Shown piece after piece: positions 34,360 through 43,961 of a stretch of DNA of 64,000 nucleotides. The stretch lies in contig JANSXH010000005.1 of NCBI GenBank assembly GCA_024743055.1, forward strand, positions 62,001 through 126,000. Reading direction: 5' to 3'. Position 1 is the stretch's first letter, and each line of letters starts with the position of its first letter. Both the position numbers and the translations under genes were made by a program. The DNA is from Pseudomonadota bacterium. Its GTDB lineage: Bacteria > Pseudomonadota > Alphaproteobacteria > Sneathiellales > Sneathiellaceae. The notes under the pieces are model-generated. The model saw only the letters and a program-made list of their open reading frames with translations. It was not told the origin of the DNA and ran no database searches.

Positions 34360-36906
34360 CTAGTCGGAACGCAAAACTGGCGCAACTTTCTCTCCCAAAG
34401 CCCGCCAAGAGCCCAACAATCCAAAGATCAAAGTGACACCAACACTCACTACGATGGTGGCCAATATTGTGTAAGGCAGGTTAATCCATTTGGCTTCCAG
34501 AAGCTCTGTTATCACCAGGTAGGCCGCGGCCCATCCCGCGGCAGCGGCAATGACGGATGTCACCAGGCCGAGCAAGGCATATTCCAACAGGAATGCCTTA
34601 AAGATATCGAAGCGGGTTGCCCCTAGCACTTTCAGAATGACCGCATCATAGACCCGCTTGCGATGCCCAGCTGCGAAAGCACCAGCAAGCACCAGAATTC
34701 CCGCGACCAAGGTTACAGAAGATGTGGCTGACACAGCGGAGGAAAGCTGCTCCAATATGCGACTGACAGTCTGCAAAGCTTCCTTCATACGAATTACCGA
34801 GACATTGATGAATTTGTTTGTCACCTCCCGGAACAGATTGGCCTCGGCATCAATATCGGCACGCGCAGTCGCGAGATGCCCATGCGGTGCTCCCAACAAG
34901 CTATTTTGGTCAAACACAATCACAAAATTTATAGCCAGGGTGGTCCAGTCAATCTCCCTGAAATTGGCGATCTTGGCCACGATCTCTCTGCCCATAACAT
35001 TAACGGTCAGCTCGTCACCGAGCTCCAATCCCATGCCTTTACCGACCTCGCGCCCCATGCTGATCAGTGGGGGTCCCTGATAATCCTCTGGCCACCATTC
35101 GCCTTCTACAACAGCCGCTCCGGGTGGGGGTGTGGCGGAATAAGTAAGCCCGCGATCCCCGCGCAACGCCCATTTTGATTCAGGAGCTACAGAAAGTTCC
35201 GCTGCTGGAACCCCTTTCACCATGGTAATTCGACCGCGCATATTTGGGACATGATTAACATCGCTGACCCCACTTACGGCTTCTGCTGTATCTACAAAAT
35301 CGTCAAGCTGGTCGGATTGAATGTCGATAAAAAAGAAGGCCGGTGCCTGTTCCGGCAACTGATCCTGTACCTGCCGGGTAAGATTGCCTTCGATCAAGGC
35401 AACTGTCACAAACAGAGTCAATCCCAATCCCATCGAAAGAACGACACTGGTTGTCGCCGCCCCTGGACGATGCAGATTTGCAATTGCCAAACGCAAGGAA
35501 GGTATAGACGGCCTCGGCAGGACCCGTGCCAAATCCTGAACGCCGTGACCAACCAAAATCAACAGGCCGAAAATGATGACAATCGCCCCAACAAAACCAA
35601 TGGCAAACCATCTTTCTTGGCTGGTGTAAATGGCCAAAAATACCATTAGCAGAAAACTGACGGCTACGGCCAATAGGTAGATGGGTCGCGGCCATCTATG
35701 CCGAGAGACAGCATCTCTGAACAAGGAGGCTGCTGGCGTTTCGCGAGCTCTTGCCAACGGCCAGATAGCAAATAACGTGGCTGTCAGTAGGCCATAGGCC
35801 GTTGCTAGCAGCAAAGGACCGGCCTGAAAGGAAATGTCAGGGGGTATGGGCAGCGCCCGGGCCAGGAAGCCCGACGCGAACATAGCTCCGCCAATACCGA
35901 TGAGCAATCCGATCGCCGATCCAGCAAGCGCGAGGAATAAAACCTGAATGTAATGAATCCTGAATATCAGTCGGCTGCTGGCGCCCAGACATTTCAAGGT
36001 GGCTATGGTAGCAATTTTTCCATCAAGATAAGCCCGGACCGCATTTCCAACGCCGACACCACCGACAATCAGGGCTGTCAGTCCAACCAAGGTCAAAAAC
36101 AGGGCAACCCGCTCGACAAATCGCTTAATCCCCGGGGCACCGTTTGAGGCGTCCTGAATGCGCCATCCTGCATCGGGATGAGCTGCAGCCACATCTTCCC
36201 TGAAATCGGCAACGGACATTCCATCTTTTAATTTCAATCGATAGTGATTTCGGATCAAGCTTCCGGGCTGAATCAAACCGGACTTCTCAAGGGCTTCTGT
36301 CGAAATAATGACCCGGGGTCCCAGGGCCATACCTTGCGAAGCCTTATCCGGTTCCGAGGCGATAATCCCTCTTACTTCCGCTGTTAGCTCTCCAACCCGA
36401 ACCTGATCCCCTAGTTTTAGTAGCAGGCGATCTGCCATTGCCTGCTCAACGAGCGCTCCATAGCCAGTATCCGTTTGTCCAAGAAGCGCGTAAGGAGCCA
36501 CTTCGCCGCTCTCTTCCGTCAGGGTTAGTTCTCCAAAAAGAGGATAAAGATCATCGACAGCTTTAAGCTCTGACAGGGTACGATTGTCATTTGCTGTGGA
36601 CCGCACCATGGCCCGTAATGTCTGCATCTCCGAAACCGTCCCCTGGTCCCCGAGCCAGGCTCGCTCCTCCGTCGTTGCGGGCCGTTGGGTTAGGCGGATA
36701 TCGACATCTCCGCCGAGGATTACCCGGCCATTAGCCCTCAATCCGTCGGTAATGGAGGAAGAAAGGGTTCCGACACCGGCAATGGCCGCAACGCCAAGCA
36801 CCAGGCAAGCAAGGAAAATACGAAACCCTTTGAGGCTCCCCCGCATTTCCCGAAGCGCAAAACGAAAGGCCAGACCAAGAGTTTCTGGGTTAGAGCTGTT
36901 ACTCAC
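34360..36906 (-). CDS. ybbP: ABC transporter permease, YbbP/FtsX type
   Basis: Large inner-membrane permease of about 848 residues with an N-terminal helix (about 25-47), two long periplasmic domains, a four-helix central block (about 265-440) and a C-terminal FtsX block (about 720-840, starting SATSSVTLVAGILVLAGAFAAG). This is the YbbP architecture, paired with YbbA and TesA in many proteobacteria and thought to expel or extract lipophilic molecules. The start is probably GTG at 36906, with AGG 9 nt upstream; a TTG at 36915 is the alternative. It overlaps or abuts the end of the ATPase gene, so translation is coupled. Confidence 0.92.
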   Translation of the reverse strand: MSNSSNPETLGLAFRFALREMRGSLKGFRIFLACLVLGVAAIAGVGTLSSSITDGLRANGRVILGGDVDIRLTQRPATTEERAWLGDQGTVSEMQTLRAMVRSTANDNRTLSELKAVDDLYPLFGELTLTEESGEVAPYALLGQTDTGYGALVEQAMADRLLLKLGDQVRVGELTAEVRGIIASEPDKASQGMALGPRVIISTEALEKSGLIQPGSLIRNHYRLKLKDGMSVADFREDVAAAHPDAGWRIQDASNGAPGIKRFVERVALFLTLVGLTALIVGGVGVGNAVRAYLDGKIATIATLKCLGASSRLIFRIHYIQVLFLALAGSAIGLLIGIGGAMFASGFLARALPIPPDISFQAGPLLLATAYGLLTATLFAIWPLARARETPAASLFRDAVSRHRWPRPIYLLAVAVSFLLMVFLAIYTSQERWFAIGFVGAIVIIFGLLILVGHGVQDLARVLPRPSIPSLRLAIANLHRPGAATTSVVLSMGLGLTLFVTVALIEGNLTRQVQDQLPEQAPAFFFIDIQSDQLDDFVDTAEAVSGVSDVNHVPNMRGRITMVKGVPAAELSVAPESKWALRGDRGLTYSATPPPGAAVVEGEWWPEDYQGPPLISMGREVGKGMGLELGDELTVNVMGREIVAKIANFREIDWTTLAINFVIVFDQNSLLGAPHGHLATARADIDAEANLFREVTNKFINVSVIRMKEALQTVSRILEQLSSAVSATSSVTLVAGILVLAGAFAAGHRKRVYDAVILKVLGATRFDIFKAFLLEYALLGLVTSVIAAAAGWAAAYLVITELLEAKWINLPYTILATIVVSVGVTLIFGLLGSWRALGEKVAPVLRSD

Positions 36907-37609
36907 CGGCGGCAACCTGCGGCATCATTTCTTCAATATCAACAACCTTGCCATCTTCAAGGCGGATCAGATGATTACATTGGCGAGCAAGGGCATCATC
37001 ATGTGTAATCAAGACCATGGTTGTGTCCAGGCGAGAATGCAGCTCGAACATCAGTTCGACAATGAGATCACCTGTTTTCCCATCCAGATTACCTGTCGGC
37101 TCATCGGCCAACAGGATCTTAGGGTCCGTACACACAGCTCTGGCCAGAGCTACCCGTTGCTGCTCTCCACCGGATAACTGGGAAGGGTAATGTGTGGCTC
37201 GGTCCTTGAGGCCCACTGAGTCAAGCTTCGCAGCCGCCACGTCAAAGGCATCTTCCCGTCCTGCCAGCTCAAGGGGAATAGCGATGTTCTCAAGAGCGGT
37301 CATTGTTGGAATAAGATGAAAGGACTGAAAGACTATGCCGATATTTTCCCGGCGAAACCGCGCGAGAGCATCCTCGTCCAGCTTTTCAATATGCTCTCCC
37401 GCCATAACAACGCTACCAGATGTCGGCACCTCCAGCCCGGCCATGATTGACATTAGGGTGGACTTACCGGAACCGGATGGCCCTACGATGCCGACGGTAT
37501 TTCCAGCCTCGACGTTTAAATCTATTCCACGAAGGATATTGACTGGGCCGGCATCTGACTTAAGTGTGAGATGAATGTCTTTTAACTGGATTATTGGCTC
37601 TTGAGGCAC
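36899..37609 (-). CDS. ybbA: ABC transporter ATP-binding protein, YbbA type
   Basis: ATPase of 236 residues of the LolD/MacB-like class. Walker A is GPSGSGKSTLMS, the signature LSGGEQQRVALARA, Walker B ILLADEPTGNLD, and the switch His is in LITHDDALA. The frame extends to 37741, but that would overlap the divergent tesA gene; a GTG at 37609 with AGGA 7 nt upstream gives the usual N-terminus (VPQEPIIQLKDIHL). It pairs with the YbbP permease just downstream. Confidence 0.93.
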   Translation of the reverse strand: MPQEPIIQLKDIHLTLKSDAGPVNILRGIDLNVEAGNTVGIVGPSGSGKSTLMSIMAGLEVPTSGSVVMAGEHIEKLDEDALARFRRENIGIVFQSFHLIPTMTALENIAIPLELAGREDAFDVAAAKLDSVGLKDRATHYPSQLSGGEQQRVALARAVCTDPKILLADEPTGNLDGKTGDLIVELMFELHSRLDTTMVLITHDDALARQCNHLIRLEDGKVVDIEEMMPQVAAGE

Positions 37610-37643
37610 GATAATTCCTATGTAAATACAACGAGGTCTGACT

Positions 37644-38282
37644 TTGGCATATGGCGGGCGACCATCAATAATCAATATATTTGCCGTTTTATTGGTAATT
37701 TTTTGCATTTCTAGTGACGTAAATGCCAAAAATCCGGTCAAAATAGTCGCTATTGGCGATAGTTTGACAGCGGGCTATGGCCTTCCGCAAGGCGAGGATT
37801 TCCCCTCTCAGCTCGAAGCTGCCCTTCGTGAAGAGGGTCTTGATGTGGTCGTTGAAAATGCCGGTGTATCGGGTGATACCTCCACCGGTGGTTTGCAGCG
37901 CCTTGACTGGGCGCTCGGAAATGGGGCCGATTTCGTTATTCTTGAACTTGGGGCAAATGATGCTCTGAGAGGTATCGATCCTGAGAAAACCCGTGAGAAT
38001 CTGGATCAGATTCTGCAAATCCTGGCAGACAAAAACTTGCCCGTGCTGCTTGCCGGAATGAAGGCCCCGCCAAATATGGGCCAAGAATATACCCAGGAGT
38101 TTGACCAGATATTTCCCGATCTAGCAAAAAAGCATGATACGGATTTTTACCCTTTCTTCCTGGAAGATGTCGCCGCGATTCCGGAGTTGAACCAAAGTGA
38201 TTATATACACCCCAACGCGCAAGGCGTGAAAATCATTGTTGATAACATGTTGCCTTATGTTATCAGTTTCATTGAAAACTAA
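37644..38282 (+). CDS. tesA: multifunctional acyl-CoA thioesterase/lysophospholipase L1, TesA type
   Basis: Periplasmic SGNH hydrolase of 212 residues. A signal peptide (hydrophobic about 10-24, cleaved after VNA) precedes block I GDSLTAGYG (nucleophile Ser), block III GANDALRG, and the C-terminal catalytic pair in SDYIHPNAQG. The start is TTG at 37644 with GAGG 8 nt upstream; no in-frame ATG would preserve the signal peptide. It is divergent from ybbA across only 34 bp. The tesA-ybbA-ybbP grouping is widely conserved. Confidence 0.93.
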   Translation: MAYGGRPSIINIFAVLLVIFCISSDVNAKNPVKIVAIGDSLTAGYGLPQGEDFPSQLEAALREEGLDVVVENAGVSGDTSTGGLQRLDWALGNGADFVILELGANDALRGIDPEKTRENLDQILQILADKNLPVLLAGMKAPPNMGQEYTQEFDQIFPDLAKKHDTDFYPFFLEDVAAIPELNQSDYIHPNAQGVKIIVDNMLPYVISFIEN

Positions 38283-38338
38283 TTCCTGTTGGGACGTCCC
38301 TCAACAGTTTCTTCATTACTTCAGACTTAGGAACACGC

Positions 38339-39376
38339 ATGCAATATAGAAAGCTGGGTGGCTCGGATCTTGATGTCAGCGTCATTTGTCTTGGCACAAT
38401 GACATGGGGAGAGCAAAATAGTGAGCAGGAGGCCCACGACCAAATGGATCTCGCCTTGGAAATGGGTGTCAATTTCCTGGATACGGCAGAGCTTTATCCG
38501 ATCCCACCAAAGGCAGAAACTCAAGGGCTGACAGAGAAATATATCGGCAACTGGATGAATGCCCGAAAAGCCCGCGACAAGGTCGTTGTCGCCACAAAGG
38601 TTGTAGGCCCTACGGATGCCCAGTATTTTCGGGGCGAACCAGCAAGGCTCCACGCGCGCCATATAATTGAAGCCGTGGAAAACAGCCTTAAAAACCTACA
38701 GACGGATTATATCGACCTGTATCAGATCCATTGGCCGGAAAGGTCCACCAATTATTTCGGCAAGCTTGGCTATGATCATGTTGAAGATGAAGAGACGATC
38801 GCCATCATTGAGACCCTTGATGCCTTGAATGATATGGTGACAGCCGGAAAAATCCGCCATATCGGCTTATCCAATGAAAGCGCATGGGGTGTCATGCACT
38901 ATCTGCACTTAGCGGAAAAGCATGGCTGGGCGAGAATAGCCTCCGTGCAAAACCCCTATAACCTTCTAAACAGAACCTATGAAGTCGGTTTGGCGGAAGT
39001 CTCTATTCGGGAAAACTGCGGCCTGCTTGCCTATTCGCCCATGGCCATGGGTGTCCTCAGTGGAAAATATCTTAACGGAGCCAAACCAGCTGGGGCCCGC
39101 CATACAATCTTTGATCGTTTCAAAAGATATACGACGGAGCTGGCAGCCGAGATGTCGGAGAAATATGTTCGACTTGCCGAAAAAAACGGGTTAGATCCCG
39201 GCCAAATGGCCCTTGCGTTTGTCAATAGCCGGCCCTTTGTAACCTCGTCAATTATCGGTGCAACAAATCTCACACAATTGTCGCAGAATATTGCAAGCAT
39301 TGACATTGAGTTATCTGATGACATCATTTCAGAGATAAACAAAATAGATTCCCAGCATCCCTTTCCTTGTCCATAA
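38339..39376 (+). CDS. aldo/keto reductase, Tas-like
   Basis: NADP(H)-dependent oxidoreductase of 345 residues with the TIM-barrel AKR pattern. The catalytic Asp and Tyr are in NFLDTAELYP, the Lys in VVVATKVVGP and the His in LYQIHWPER. Overall layout (MQYRKLGGSDLDVSVICLG start, long loop ERSTNYFGKLGY, end NKIDSQHPFPCP) is that of E. coli Tas. AGGA lies 7 nt before the ATG. thpR follows 12 bp after its stop, so they may be cotranscribed. Physiological substrate unknown. Confidence 0.93.
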   Translation: MQYRKLGGSDLDVSVICLGTMTWGEQNSEQEAHDQMDLALEMGVNFLDTAELYPIPPKAETQGLTEKYIGNWMNARKARDKVVVATKVVGPTDAQYFRGEPARLHARHIIEAVENSLKNLQTDYIDLYQIHWPERSTNYFGKLGYDHVEDEETIAIIETLDALNDMVTAGKIRHIGLSNESAWGVMHYLHLAEKHGWARIASVQNPYNLLNRTYEVGLAEVSIRENCGLLAYSPMAMGVLSGKYLNGAKPAGARHTIFDRFKRYTTELAAEMSEKYVRLAEKNGLDPGQMALAFVNSRPFVTSSIIGATNLTQLSQNIASIDIELSDDIISEINKIDSQHPFPCP

Positions 39377-39388
39377 AGGAGATATGTC

Positions 39389-39937
39389 ATGCGCTTGTTC
39401 GTCGCCGTCCCGTTACCACAGGAAATCAAAGACAGCATTGCTACTTTGCGTGGTGGCATTCCTGATGCGCGGTGGATAGCTGCGGAAAATGCCCATGTCA
39501 CTCTCGCCTTCATTGGGGAGGTGCAGGCCCCGGAAATGTCTGATATTTGCCTTGCGTTGGGTCGAATCAAGCATCCGGAGTTTGAGCTGGCTATCGAAAG
39601 TGTCGGGATATTTGGAAGCAACAAGCGGCCAAGAATTCTCTGGGCAGGTGTCCATCGTGACAAATCCCTGATGCTCCTCCATAAAAAAATTGTAACGGCG
39701 ATCGAATCCGTTGGCGCCCGCGTTGACGACAGGCAGTTCCGACCTCATATTACCCTCGCCCGCATTCATAAATCCCCGTATGAACGGGTCCGGAATTATT
39801 TGTCGGACCACGCCCTTTTTAAAACGAAGACCATTCCTGTAACCAGTTTTAGCCTGTTCTCCAGCCATCTTTCGTCGACAAGCGCGATTTATGAAGAAGA
39901 AATGACTTTCGACCTTACACCTCTTCCCGTCGCATGA
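39389..39937 (+). CDS. thpR: RNA 2',3'-cyclic phosphodiesterase (2H family)
   Basis: Protein of 182 residues with the two HxT/S catalytic motifs of the 2H phosphoesterase fold: HVTLAFIGE near 34-42 and HITLARIHK near 125-133. ThpR, formerly called 2'-5' RNA ligase, opens 2',3'-cyclic phosphates at RNA ends. AAGGAG lies 7 nt before the ATG. The last 23 bp overlap the converging rsmJ gene tail to tail. Confidence 0.93.
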   Translation: MRLFVAVPLPQEIKDSIATLRGGIPDARWIAAENAHVTLAFIGEVQAPEMSDICLALGRIKHPEFELAIESVGIFGSNKRPRILWAGVHRDKSLMLLHKKIVTAIESVGARVDDRQFRPHITLARIHKSPYERVRNYLSDHALFKTKTIPVTSFSLFSSHLSSTSAIYEEEMTFDLTPLPVA

Positions 39938-40520
39938 AGACATCATAGCGGGTTGTTTTACCGAAAATCTGATGAGAGGGTGATTGCAGACCTTCCATGG
40001 GTCCAGCGCGCCTGGGCCATTTTAACACAACCCGTTTTGAGGCTGAATTCAATGCAACTGTCATCAGCTCAAAGCTATCCTCATCGGTGCCAACAATATT
40101 CCGCAAAGCGCGCATTTCATTTTTCACAAGCGCTGTCTTCGATCTTGGAGGGTGCATGGGATCGACTAGCACGGTTTCTGGCGAAAGATCTGGCAACATT
40201 TGCTTCGCGTCTCCATGAAGAAGCGTCATTCGATCAATAATGTCTGCAAGTTCAGAGTTTGCTTGTGCCGCTTCCTTCAAGGCAGCCGCTAACAAGTCAT
40301 ACATCTCTGTCGATCTCTCAACCAGGGTCACCTCTGCACCAAGAGAGGCCAGCAAGAAAGCATCCCGGCCAAGGCCCGCCGTTGCATCCGTTATGCGCGG
40401 TGTGACACCGGGTTTGAACCCCAGCGCCCTTGGCAGGGCCTGTCCTCGCCCCCCACCGAATCTGCGCCGATGGCCTACCGCACCACCAATAAAGTCTATC
40501 TTAAGCTCAGTTTCGGTCAT
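39915..40520 (-). CDS. rsmJ: 16S rRNA (guanine-1516-N2) methyltransferase
   Basis: SAM-dependent rRNA methylase of 201 residues. Family landmarks are FIGGAVGHRRRFGGGRGQAL, the SAM site ITDATAGLGRDAFLLASLG, LVDPMHPPRSKTALVKNEMR, and VVLKWPRRAGP. The ATG at 40520 has GGAG 6 nt upstream; the frame runs further into speE. The gene follows speE by 11 bp and converges on thpR, with which it overlaps by 23 bp. Confidence 0.92.
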   Translation of the reverse strand: MTETELKIDFIGGAVGHRRRFGGGRGQALPRALGFKPGVTPRITDATAGLGRDAFLLASLGAEVTLVERSTEMYDLLAAALKEAAQANSELADIIDRMTLLHGDAKQMLPDLSPETVLVDPMHPPRSKTALVKNEMRALRNIVGTDEDSFELMTVALNSASKRVVLKWPRRAGPMEGLQSPSHQIFGKTTRYDVFMRREEV

Positions 40521-40531
40521 CAATGCTCCAA

Positions 40532-41425
40532 CTAAAACCCGAGATTTTCTTTCCACCAGGTCGGCAAGGCAAAGGACGCCTTATGAAGATCGGCGTTGTA
40601 ATGTCGCCCTGTAAAGTCCATGGCCGGGCTGGAATAGTCATGATCATCATGACTGTAAAGAAAGAAGCCGAACTCTGCCGCCGGATAGAGTTGAACAATC
40701 GACCGGTATCCTGCGACATGAGGCAGCAAGCGCTCCTTCTGCATGATCGACACCAAATTCTGGTCCTTATCCCCACATAATTCCTGCAGAAAATAGGCTC
40801 GTTCCTTGCCAACAAAAATACTGTCACTATCAAGAACTACGCCGTCCGGTTTGATGCAGGCCGAAAAGTCTTCACAGAATTTGCGGGTAAAAACACTGGA
40901 TGAAGGGCCAACGGGCTCGCTCAAATCCAGGATGATCAGATCAAACTTATCATTACGATGACGCGCCTCTCCCATATATAGGGCAGCATCTCCAATGACG
41001 AGCTCTACCCTCGGGTCATCATAATCACCATTGATGGCGAGATACTCATTTGAAAGTTCAACAACTCGTTGATCTATCTCAACCATCACAACTCGGGAGA
41101 CAAAATCATGTTTGAGCGTCTCTCTCAAGATACCGCCGTCACCACCACCGACGATCAACACTTCTGTATTTTGCCGCTTTCTTCCCAGAAGCGGCACATG
41201 AACCGCCATCTCATGATACATGAACTCATCTGCATGAGAGGCTTGAACTAGATCATCGAGGGTCAACACCCGGCCAAAGACTTCATGCTCGAAAATCTCA
41301 ATTTTCTGATACGGGCTCTGTTCCGAATGCAGGAGCTGCATATCGAGAGCATGGGTAAAGGCCACCCCTTCTGTCTCTTCGTGCCACCAAGTGCGGCTCA
41401 GCTCGCTTATCTTCTTAGACGTCAT
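40532..41425 (-). CDS. speE: spermidine synthase (SpeE family)
   Basis: Aminopropyltransferase of 297 residues. It has the N-terminal beta-domain ([33 protein letters not shown]), DEFMYHEM, the decarboxy-SAM site [14 protein letters not shown] and [12 protein letters not shown]. The catalytic loop reads D167-LSE170-PVGP, where E. coli SpeE has D-C-T-D-P-I-G-P: the first Asp is kept, the second is Glu. A true polyamine synthase with shifted specificity is more likely than loss of function, because all other motifs are intact. No speD is adjacent. Confidence 0.9.
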   Translation of the reverse strand: MTSKKISELSRTWWHEETEGVAFTHALDMQLLHSEQSPYQKIEIFEHEVFGRVLTLDDLVQASHADEFMYHEMAVHVPLLGRKRQNTEVLIVGGGDGGILRETLKHDFVSRVVMVEIDQRVVELSNEYLAINGDYDDPRVELVIGDAALYMGEARHRNDKFDLIILDLSEPVGPSSSVFTRKFCEDFSACIKPDGVVLDSDSIFVGKERAYFLQELCGDKDQNLVSIMQKERLLPHVAGYRSIVQLYPAAEFGFFLYSHDDHDYSSPAMDFTGRHYNADLHKASFALPTWWKENLGF

Positions 41426-41534
41426 AGGTTCTTCTCATACAGCTCAAAGAGATAGAATTAACAGTTATCTGGACTTCAGCGGGAACCATAGACATATTTA
41501 TCAGGAAGTCTCGCTGGCAGAAACAGGGATCGCT

Positions 41535-41828
41535 ATGACGGCAAAATTCTCCAAAGAAGAAATCTCCAAGTCTCTTGAGGACCTGCAGGGTTGGACTCAA
41601 CTTGACGGTCGCGATGCGATCCAAAAGGATTTCCTGTTCAAAAATTTTAGTCAGGCCTTCGCTTTTATGACAAGAGTTGCCCTAAAAGCGGAAAAGATGG
41701 ACCACCATCCGGAATGGTTCAATGTCTACAACAAGGTTGAGGTCGTCCTTGCCACTCACGACGTTGATGGCGTGAGCGACAAGGATATTGAACTTGCCCG
41801 CTTTATGGACAAGATTTCCTCCAGTTGA
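41535..41828 (+). CDS. phhB: 4a-hydroxytetrahydrobiopterin dehydratase (pterin-4a-carbinolamine dehydratase)
   Basis: Small enzyme of 97 residues that dehydrates 4a-hydroxy-tetrahydropterin, recycling the cofactor of aromatic amino acid hydroxylases; some homologues act in molybdopterin or folate metabolism. The active-site pattern [17 protein letters not shown]...THDVDGV contains the three conserved His (57, 58, 75). AGGGA lies 6 nt before the ATG at 41535, and 97 residues is the family length. Its stop codon directly abuts the stop of the converging SDR gene. No phenylalanine hydroxylase gene is nearby. Confidence 0.94.
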   Translation: MTAKFSKEEISKSLEDLQGWTQLDGRDAIQKDFLFKNFSQAFAFMTRVALKAEKMDHHPEWFNVYNKVEVVLATHDVDGVSDKDIELARFMDKISSS

Positions 41829-42590
41829 TTATTTCGGCGCCATCCGAATGGCGCCATCCAGGCGAATCACTTCACCATTCAACATCTGATTTTCAATAAT
41901 CTGCCGAGCGAGCGACGCATATTCCGTTGGCTGGCCGAGGCGGCTTGGAAACGGAACACTGGCGCCCAATGCAGCCTGCACATCATCCGGCAAGCCTTTA
42001 AGGAGCGGTGTTTCAAACAATCCGGGGGCGATAGTCATGACCCGAACGCCGACGGAAGACAAATCGCGCGCAATCGGCAAAGTCATTCCAACGATACCGC
42101 CTTTAGATGCCGAATAGGCCGCCTGGCCGATCTGACCGTCAAAGGCTGCTACAGAGGCCGTGTTTATACAAACTCCTCGCTCACCGCTTTCCATCGGATC
42201 CATCTTTGACATATCGTCTGCGGCCCGGCGCAAACAATTGAAGGTGCCGATCAGATTGACAGAAATAACCTGCTCAAACTTATCAAGGGGATGCATTCCA
42301 CGGCTGGATACTGTTTTTGCTGCCGGGCCAATACCAGCGCAATTGACCAGGATCCGGGCTGGCCCATGGGCGTCTCGCGCCTTGTTAAAGGCTGCGGCAA
42401 CAGAATCATCATCTGCAACATTGACGGTACAGGCAATGCCACCGATTTCAGCGGCCATTTCTTCGGCAGCACCTTCATTCATGTCTAGGATGGCTACTTT
42501 TGCCCCGGCTTCCGCGAGCATACGTGCCGTGGCTCCTCCGAGTCCTGAGGCACCCCCAGTCACAATTGCCGCTTTTGCGGAAATATCCAT
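41829..42590 (-). CDS. short-chain dehydrogenase, HSD10/3-hydroxyacyl-CoA dehydrogenase type
   Basis: NAD-dependent SDR of 253 residues closely patterned on type 2 3-hydroxyacyl-CoA dehydrogenase (HSD17B10). Cofactor motif [15 protein letters not shown] in AILDMNE for NAD preference, NCAGIG, catalytic Ser in [10 protein letters not shown], and YSASKGG. The insert [18 protein letters not shown] is typical of the HSD10 group that oxidises 2-methyl-3-hydroxybutyryl-CoA in isoleucine and branched fatty acid breakdown. Single gene, converging on phhB. Confidence 0.9.
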   Translation of the reverse strand: MDISAKAAIVTGGASGLGGATARMLAEAGAKVAILDMNEGAAEEMAAEIGGIACTVNVADDDSVAAAFNKARDAHGPARILVNCAGIGPAAKTVSSRGMHPLDKFEQVISVNLIGTFNCLRRAADDMSKMDPMESGERGVCINTASVAAFDGQIGQAAYSASKGGIVGMTLPIARDLSSVGVRVMTIAPGLFETPLLKGLPDDVQAALGASVPFPSRLGQPTEYASLARQIIENQMLNGEVIRLDGAIRMAPK

Positions 42591-42710
42591 TTTTTTCTCC
42601 AGTTAATTCTTGGAATATTTGTCGAACTGACGTCTTCCATACACGGCCTGACAACAAATGTGAAGACACGCGATATTGCAAATTCATCAAACCAAGCGCA
42701 TATAGGAATA

Positions 42711-43094
42711 ATGACAAAAGACGATGATGACGATATATCCGCTTTTGACGCCGACAAGCTTCAAAGTGACAAACGGCTGGTAATGCGGGAATTTGGCCAT
42801 AAATTACGAGCAAATATCGGAAAAATCCCGTTTGCGGAAGATGTGACTGCCAGCTTCTATTGCGCCGTTGATGGCAAAAGCCCGGCCTTTGTCAAAGCGG
42901 TGCTGTTTGGGGCCCTTGCCTATTTCATCGTGCCAACAGATGTCATCCCGGATTTCATCGCTGGCCTTGGCTTTACGGATGACGCCAGTGTTCTGCTTGC
43001 AGCAATGGCCACAGTCAAAAAATATATAAATGAAGACCATAAAACCAAAGCGCGCCTGTTTCTAAAAAAGGAAACAGTTGAGGAAGTTGAATAG
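42711..43094 (+). CDS. YkvA/DUF1232 family membrane protein
   Basis: Protein of 127 residues with an acidic N-terminus (TKDDDDDISAFDADK) and a central DUF1232 hydrophobic hairpin: FVKAVLFGALAYFIVPTDVIPDFIAGLGFTDDASVLLAAM. The PxDxIPD and DDA motifs are the family signature. Function unknown. AGGA lies 6 nt before the ATG at 42711; earlier in-frame codons lack a ribosome site. Single gene upstream of the CoA-transferase operon. Confidence 0.88.
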   Translation: MTKDDDDDISAFDADKLQSDKRLVMREFGHKLRANIGKIPFAEDVTASFYCAVDGKSPAFVKAVLFGALAYFIVPTDVIPDFIAGLGFTDDASVLLAAMATVKKYINEDHKTKARLFLKKETVEEVE

Positions 43095-43220
43095 TCCTTC
43101 GCGGCGTTTCAGATGTCCCTTACATTTTCTCCCTGTCATATATTTGTGCACAGCAGCATAAATTTGTTATATAGCTGCTCAGAAGATCACGATGACCTGG
43201 TTGAATAAGGAAGCTTGTGA

Positions 43221-43937
43221 ATGAGTGACAGGAAGATATATGCAGATGCAACGGCTGCATTGGATGGATTGTTGCACGATGGCCAGACAATTATGTCTGG
43301 TGGATTTGGCCTTTGCGGGATTCCAGAAACCCTGATTGATGCGGTGAAGGACTCCGGGGTTAAAGGCTTGACTGTTATTTCCAATAATGCCGGTGTTGAT
43401 GGGATTGGCCTCGGTGTACTCCTTGAGAGCAAGCAGATTTCCACCATGGTCTCCTCCTATGTTGGAGAAAACAAGTTGTTTGCTGAGCAATTCCTGGGCG
43501 GTGAGCTGGAAGTAGTCTTCACCCCCCAAGGCACATTGTCAGAACAGATCAGAGCCGGGGGCGCCGGGATACCAGCGTTTTACACAAAGACAGGTGTCGG
43601 AACCCTGGTGAGCGAAGGCAAGGAAATCAAAAATTTCGATGGGGAAGATTATGTCATGGAGCGTGGCCTGACGGCCGACATCGCTCTCGTCCATGCCTAT
43701 ATGGCGGACAAGGAAGGTAATCTGGTATTCCGAAAAACAGCCCGGAATTTCAACCCAATGATGGCAACTGCCGGTAAAATTACTATTGCTGAGGTTGAGC
43801 ATCTGGTGGAGCCCGGCGAAATCGATCCGGATCACATTGTCGTCCCCGGTATTTTTGTGCAGCGGATTGTGCATGTCCCCAATCCGGTAAAACATATCGA
43901 GCAGCGTACAACCCGTCCCAAAAACCAGGTCGCCTGA
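43221..43937 (+). CDS. scoA: 3-oxoacid CoA-transferase subunit A
   Basis: Alpha subunit (238 residues) of succinyl-CoA:3-ketoacid CoA-transferase, which activates acetoacetate for ketone-body use or polyhydroxybutyrate recycling. The pattern GQTIMSGGFGLCGIPETLI, the glycine-rich oxyanion region, TVISNNAGVDGIGLGVLL and RAGGAGIPAFYTKTGVGT is typical. GGAAG precedes the ATG. Subunit B follows after 24 bp. Confidence 0.95.
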   Translation: MSDRKIYADATAALDGLLHDGQTIMSGGFGLCGIPETLIDAVKDSGVKGLTVISNNAGVDGIGLGVLLESKQISTMVSSYVGENKLFAEQFLGGELEVVFTPQGTLSEQIRAGGAGIPAFYTKTGVGTLVSEGKEIKNFDGEDYVMERGLTADIALVHAYMADKEGNLVFRKTARNFNPMMATAGKITIAEVEHLVEPGEIDPDHIVVPGIFVQRIVHVPNPVKHIEQRTTRPKNQVA

Positions 43938-43961
43938 CCCCATTTAGCAAAGGAACATCAC

